The notes below the pieces were generated by a model, which had not been told where the DNA came from, ran no database searches, and saw only the letters and a list, made by a program, of their open reading frames with translations. Position numbers and translations under genes: made by a program. Source: Aquimarina sp. (GTDB lineage: Bacteria > Bacteroidota > Bacteroidia > Flavobacteriales > Flavobacteriaceae). Taken from it: a stretch of DNA of 8,957 nucleotides. Below, one piece after another: positions 7,101 through 8,957 of the stretch; position 1 is the stretch's first letter; each line of letters starts with the position of its first letter. The stretch lies in the NCBI GenBank assembly GCA_002697475.1, contig NZVW01000032.1, positions 1-8,957 of the forward strand, read 5' to 3'.

Positions 7101-8171
7101 AAAGATTGTCTCTATGTAAACAAAAACTGGTTGGATTATACAGGTAGTACTTTTGAAGACAACCTAGGGGATAAGTGGGTTCAGTTCATCCATCCTGATG
7201 ATAGAAAGCAGGCCAAGGAAAGTCATGATATTGCATCAGAAAATAAGGAAGCATACAGTGTTGAATATAGAGTAAGAAGGTTTGATGGAACGTATAAATG
7301 GTTTTATAATCACGGAGTGCCTAATTTTGATAGTGATGGAAATTTTAATGGCTTTTTCGGATCTAACTTTGATATGAATGATAAAATTGAGTTTACCAAT
7401 AAATTAGAAAAAAGTGTCAAAGAGAGAACACAGGAATTAGTAGATGCTAATGAGACATTAATGAAACTGAATTTAAATCTTGAGGAATTTGCTTATATGG
7501 CTAGTCACGATTTAAAAGAACCTTTAAGGAAAATAAGAACATTTAACTCTTTAGTAAGTTCAAATGATGAAGACCAGCAGGTCATCTCCAAGTATACAAA
7601 CAAAATAGAGCAATCCGCAGATCGTATGAGTAGGCTTATTGATAGTATATTGGATTACAGCAGAATTGAAGAACAACTCAGTAAAGATGATCAAATTAAT
7701 CTGGATGAGATATTAAATGATGTGATAGCTGATTTAACTTTACTGATTGAAGATAGGAATGTAAATATTATTGAATCTGATCTGGGTGAGGTCCATGGAG
7801 TTCCAATCAGGATTTATCAGCTCTTCTCTAATTTGATAAGAAATGCCATAAAATTTAACACTAATGATCCTATAATTGAAATTAGATCAGAAATCATAGA
7901 TGCATCAAAATTATCTCAAATCATATTAAATCCAAAGAGTCTTTCATACAAGAAAATTTCTTTTACAGACAATGGAATTGGTATTGAACCTGATAAAAGA
8001 GATTATATTTTTAAACCTTTTAAACGATTAAATCCTAAAGATAAATATCCTGGAACAGGAATAGGGTTAGCTATTTGTAAAAAAATTATGGATTTACACA
8101 ATGGATTTATTGATATAGAGAGTAATGAAAAAGGAGGATCTGTATTTTCATTATATTTTCCATTATCATAA
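4122..8171 (+). CDS. CheB-CheR-PAS-histidine kinase fusion protein
   Basis: A 1349-residue signalling protein with no signal peptide or clear membrane segment. Order: CheB methylesterase-like domain (about 8-193) with the triad Ser17 (GASAGG), His45 and Asp137 (GFGEDG); CheR methyltransferase, helical part about 208-285 (TEFFRD) and SAM-binding part about 300-465 (VGCATGEEPYS, CRNLLIYF); a PAS-like domain about 505-617; a coiled coil about 620-735 with seven ELxxxNE heptads; three PAS domains about 736-845, 846-965 and 970-1090, the last two with IHPDD; a dimerisation helix with phosphorylation site His1129 (ASHDLKEPLRK); and an ATPase domain (N box Asn1241, DNGIGI 1283-1288, GTGIGLA 1311-1317). 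All catalytic residues look intact. An in-frame stop 12 bases upstream fixes this ATG. It lacks a receiver; the separate receivers on both sides are likely partners. Such fusions are known in Bacteroidetes; their methylation substrate is not clear, and no chemoreceptor gene is here. Confidence 0.93.
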   Translation: MASKDKSNLYVLGIGASAGGLDALSKFLGQFNGIDFELCVVVVMHLSPKYKSELAAILNKRCKWPVITAEHNQKLEAFKVYVAPPNHQIVISKDQLILEEMSDEYQSTPSVDHFLTSLAKAKKRKAIGIVLSGFGEDGSKGIKDIKRNYGFTLAQLPETAEYKNMPMAAIETDSVDAIVPAEQMFDEIVHFITNSKTIASTETKQNTIDSIFELLEKRSGTNFSMYKPSTIMRRITYRINALRLKSITEYYELIKENPRELDVLFDTVLIGVTEFFRDQEAFDELRKQLEILIKEKEFGDSLRIWSVGCATGEEPYSLAILLHEILGPEIVNYHIQIFASDIDEKAINYGRKAVYHKDSLENLPQEWIDKYFEQKNSIHYELTKEIKQHILFTRHDITNDPPFVKLDLIVCRNLLIYFNNTLQKQSFQIFHYSLRPKGLMFLGKSESVSVAANLFKKVNKFKIYRKADTSIGYQLKFSRYRNKMGTRDEVEDQGMKGNTRNMSIIDIAKETLYYKYEHPFVIVDEHSDIKEVHGSLRLYMEISQGAINFNLAKMVNPELTSEVKALQAQVRKTGVAHTSHIIRFKLYDQEHFVRLKMIPLVYRINDSQYFIVIFEKIDPETRNLELYDKLETMDYENLRIKVLEDELASTKEHLQIFTEELESTNEELQTINEELQSANEELKSSNEELETSNEELQSANEELNTANQELRLKNDLLIEKEKELKEEKSVSEKNESIYRTIAENIPNGTVCILNEKLEIEYIAGQGLTDFKAEDIIGKYMPHLNPKKKEAERLEKICKATLQGEKGRIEISFKDRFYEIRTQLFDYPFTDGKKIFYLTQEITEAKRSQRILETALEAAEMVVFEYRYEEDKFVNNKRLAQFLGYSHNKTIKDKDFQDRIHPDDLEKRNQEMKNALETGHLNHELRLVVDDKIKYVRLKGAIISDDFDKPIICVASIYDITKDKDYLYRLEESEKRFKTIANTAPITIWISDKNKDCLYVNKNWLDYTGSTFEDNLGDKWVQFIHPDDRKQAKESHDIASENKEAYSVEYRVRRFDGTYKWFYNHGVPNFDSDGNFNGFFGSNFDMNDKIEFTNKLEKSVKERTQELVDANETLMKLNLNLEEFAYMASHDLKEPLRKIRTFNSLVSSNDEDQQVISKYTNKIEQSADRMSRLIDSILDYSRIEEQLSKDDQINLDEILNDVIADLTLLIEDRNVNIIESDLGEVHGVPIRIYQLFSNLIRNAIKFNTNDPIIEIRSEIIDASKLSQIILNPKSLSYKKISFTDNGIGIEPDKRDYIFKPFKRLNPKDKYPGTGIGLAICKKIMDLHNGFIDIESNEKGGSVFSLYFPLS
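6099..6245 (+). repeat. Seven tandem 21-bp units coding coiled-coil heptads
   Basis: Within the kinase gene seven consecutive 21-base units code for residues 660-708 in the pattern E-L-(E/Q/K/N)-(S/T)-x-N-(E/Q). The leucine and asparagine recur exactly every seven residues without a break. The units differ mainly at third codon positions (GAGTTA, GAATTA, GAGCTG), so the protein pattern is kept while the DNA copies have drifted. It is a long rigid helix linking the methyltransferase half to the PAS-kinase half, as in other CheB-CheR fusions. Confidence 0.85.
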
Positions 8172-8173
8172 AA

Positions 8174-8584
8174 TTATTGTTGGAAACCGGTGGAACTGTG
8201 AAGCTGATTTTCAAAAATTTCAAATAAATCTTTGTAGCTATTGGGTTTTTGTATGTAGAAATCTGCACCGTTGGTGTAGGCGTTTTTTATGTCTGCATAC
8301 CTATTCGATGTGGTAAATATTACGATAGGAATGGTATCAAACTTTTCATTAATACGAATCAATTTTAGACTATCAAAACCATCTATAGCAGGCATATTTA
8401 AATCCAGAAATATAATATCAGGAAGCTTTTTATCTATATTATTTAGCCGATCAATGAGCTCCATTCCATCTCTAGTCACATCAATAGATACATTGGGGCT
8501 TATTTCTAATATAGCTTTGGTAAAAAGCTCAATATCATCATAGTCATCTTCTGCTAGTACTACCTGAAAATCCTCTTTTACCAT
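8174..8584 (-). CDS. Stand-alone response regulator receiver protein, convergent with the kinase
   Basis: A 136-residue single receiver domain. Acidic pocket Glu12/Asp13/Asp14, phosphate acceptor Asp61 in FLDLNMPAIDG, switch Thr91, Tyr110, and Lys113 in IQKP: all canonical, unlike the receiver at 3528-3974, whose post-acceptor loop is altered. There is no output domain, so it should act by protein binding or as a phosphate shuttle or sink. The two receivers share about 44 of 128 aligned residues. The gene ends 2 bp from the stop of the kinase gene on the opposite strand, so its expression is separate from that operon and the two transcripts must overlap at their 3' ends. Its start (8582-8584) has an A-rich leader without a Shine-Dalgarno sequence. 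Partnership with the neighbouring kinase is inferred from position only. Confidence 0.9.
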   Translation of the reverse strand: MVKEDFQVVLAEDDYDDIELFTKAILEISPNVSIDVTRDGMELIDRLNNIDKKLPDIIFLDLNMPAIDGFDSLKLIRINEKFDTIPIVIFTTSNRYADIKNAYTNGADFYIQKPNSYKDLFEIFENQLHSSTGFQQ

Positions 8585-8634
8585 TTCACAAAATTTTCGA
8601 ATATGTGAAAAAAGTTACAGTTATTTTATCACAT
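8584..8634. promoter_or_regulatory. TGTGA/TCACA elements before the convergent receiver gene
   Basis: TTTCACA (8584-8590) and TGTGAAA (8604-8610) form a 7-bp inverted repeat with a 13-base spacer that touches the start codon of the minus-strand receiver gene. A third copy, TCACAT (8629-8634), pairs with ATGTGA (8603-8608) over 20 bases. The half-sites resemble CRP/FNR-family half-sites but the spacing does not match a CRP site, so either a leader hairpin or an unrelated operator is possible. Confidence 0.3.
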
Positions 8635-8658
8635 GGAGTAGAAAAGACAAGCCAAATT

Positions 8659-8698
8659 ATTGTTAATTACTTGTTTAAATATTTAAAATTTCAACAAT
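8659..8698. repeat. AT-rich palindrome in the receiver-gene upstream region
   Basis: TTTAAATATTTAAA (8674-8687) is a perfect 14-bp palindrome, flanked by ATTGTT (8659-8664) and AACAAT (8693-8698) in inverted orientation at slightly unequal distances. It lies 90-115 bp upstream of the minus-strand receiver start and may belong to its promoter. AT-only palindromes arise readily in such DNA, so the confidence is low. Confidence 0.3.
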
Positions 8699-8720
8699 TA
8701 TAAACTTCATGGGGTGTATT

Positions 8721-8760
8721 AAAACTAAAGTATAGAGTATATACTCTATACTTTAGTTTT
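8721..8760 (-). terminator. Perfect 40-bp palindrome, probable terminator of the carboxylase gene
   Basis: Two 20-base arms meet without a spacer: AAAACTAAAG... (from 8721) and ...CTTTAGTTTT (to 8760) are exact inverted copies, with ATAGAGTAT|ATACTCTAT at the centre. On the minus strand it begins 10 bp after the stop of the carboxylase gene, and the transcript would form a long hairpin with an A-rich foot on one side and TTTAGTTTT on the other. This is the usual position and shape of an intrinsic terminator; being symmetrical it would work in both directions, although no plus-strand gene ends here. Confidence 0.75.
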
Positions 8761-8770
8761 ATATGGTGTT

Positions 8771-8957
8771 TTATAATGGTATATTACCATGTTTTCGATC
8801 AGGTCTTATAACTTCTTTGTTTTCGAGCATACTAAAGGCTTTCAAAAGCTTTCTTCTGGTGTTTTCAGGAAGAATAACCTCATCAATGAATCCTCTCTCA
8901 GCTGCTCTGTACGGATTTGCAAATTTTTCAGCATATTCTGCTTCTTTTTCAGCAAGT
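8771..8957 (-). CDS. pccB: Acyl-CoA (propionyl-CoA type) carboxylase beta chain, C-terminal 61 residues
   Basis: The frame enters from the right edge and ends in TAA at 8771-8773. The visible C-terminus contains FANPYRAAERGFIDEVI, then LPENTRRKLLKAF and the terminal RPDRKHGNIPL, the characteristic end of the biotin-dependent carboxyltransferase beta subunits of the propionyl-CoA carboxylase / methylmalonyl-CoA decarboxylase family. These enzymes move the carboxyl group from biotin to acyl-CoA. The start and catalytic core are outside the window, so the exact acyl-CoA specificity cannot be judged; pccB is the best symbol on family grounds. It appears to be an ordinary metabolic gene, separated from the signalling cassette by the palindromic terminator. 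Confidence 0.88.
   Translation of the reverse strand, partial: LAEKEAEYAEKFANPYRAAERGFIDEVILPENTRRKLLKAFSMLENKEVIRPDRKHGNIPL

Noticed and set aside
8125..8543. Two plus-strand open frames (8125-8316 and 8289-8543) over the kinase end and the convergent receiver gene
   Set aside because: They overlap the canonical receiver gene on the other strand, whose acceptor Asp61 and Lys113 motifs establish the true frame.
8603..8634. A CRP-type binding site made of TGTGA and TCACA
   Set aside because: The half-sites are 20 bases apart instead of the six to eight of CRP/FNR sites.
1..8957. tRNA, rRNA, CRISPR array, insertion sequence or prophage genes
   Set aside because: No cloverleaf, ribosomal sequence, regularly spaced repeat or transposase/integrase motif was seen on either strand.

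Overview
The window is AT-rich (about one third G+C by eye) and looks like a chromosomal segment of a Bacteroidetes bacterium, most likely a flavobacterium. Reasons: most start codons lack a Shine-Dalgarno sequence, there is a short AraC-type regulator with a metal-chaperone-like N-terminus and a CheB-CheR-PAS-histidine kinase fusion (both, from memory, common in that phylum), and the right edge carries an acyl-CoA carboxylase beta chain ending in the usual RKHGNIPL.

Left part (1-2563), all genes on the minus strand: the 5' end of an unrecognised protein (1-168), then 345 bp without a gene that carries nested inverted repeats, then a 480-residue regulator (514-1956) that joins an AraC-type sensor and DNA-binding domain to a C-terminal BLUF (blue-light flavin) domain. 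Upstream of it lie two tandem, paralogous 52-codon genes (2057-2215 and 2405-2563) for small hydrophobic proteins, the shorter-range copies of one another at about 42% identity without gaps.

Right part (2966-8584) is a signalling cassette: a 183-residue AraC-type regulator (2966-3517), a stand-alone receiver protein 10 bp downstream (3528-3974), a 1349-residue CheB-CheR-PAS-histidine kinase (4122-8171), and a second stand-alone receiver (8174-8584) that faces the kinase gene with only 2 bp between the two stop codons. The kinase has no receiver domain of its own, so the two receivers are its obvious candidate partners; the AraC protein would supply the transcriptional output. No chemoreceptor or flagellar gene is present, so a role outside classical chemotaxis is likely.

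Right edge (8585-8957): a regulatory stretch, a perfect 40-bp palindrome that probably ends transcription of the carboxylase gene, and the last 61 codons of that gene (pccB-like).

The point most worth following is the AraC-BLUF protein. It keeps the BLUF tyrosine, asparagine, LEG motif and tryptophan, but the flavin-contacting glutamine is His386 and the methionine of the WxM motif is Ala428. It is either a light sensor with altered chemistry or a BLUF fold turned to another use, and it sits beside the pair of small membrane proteins, which may be its targets.
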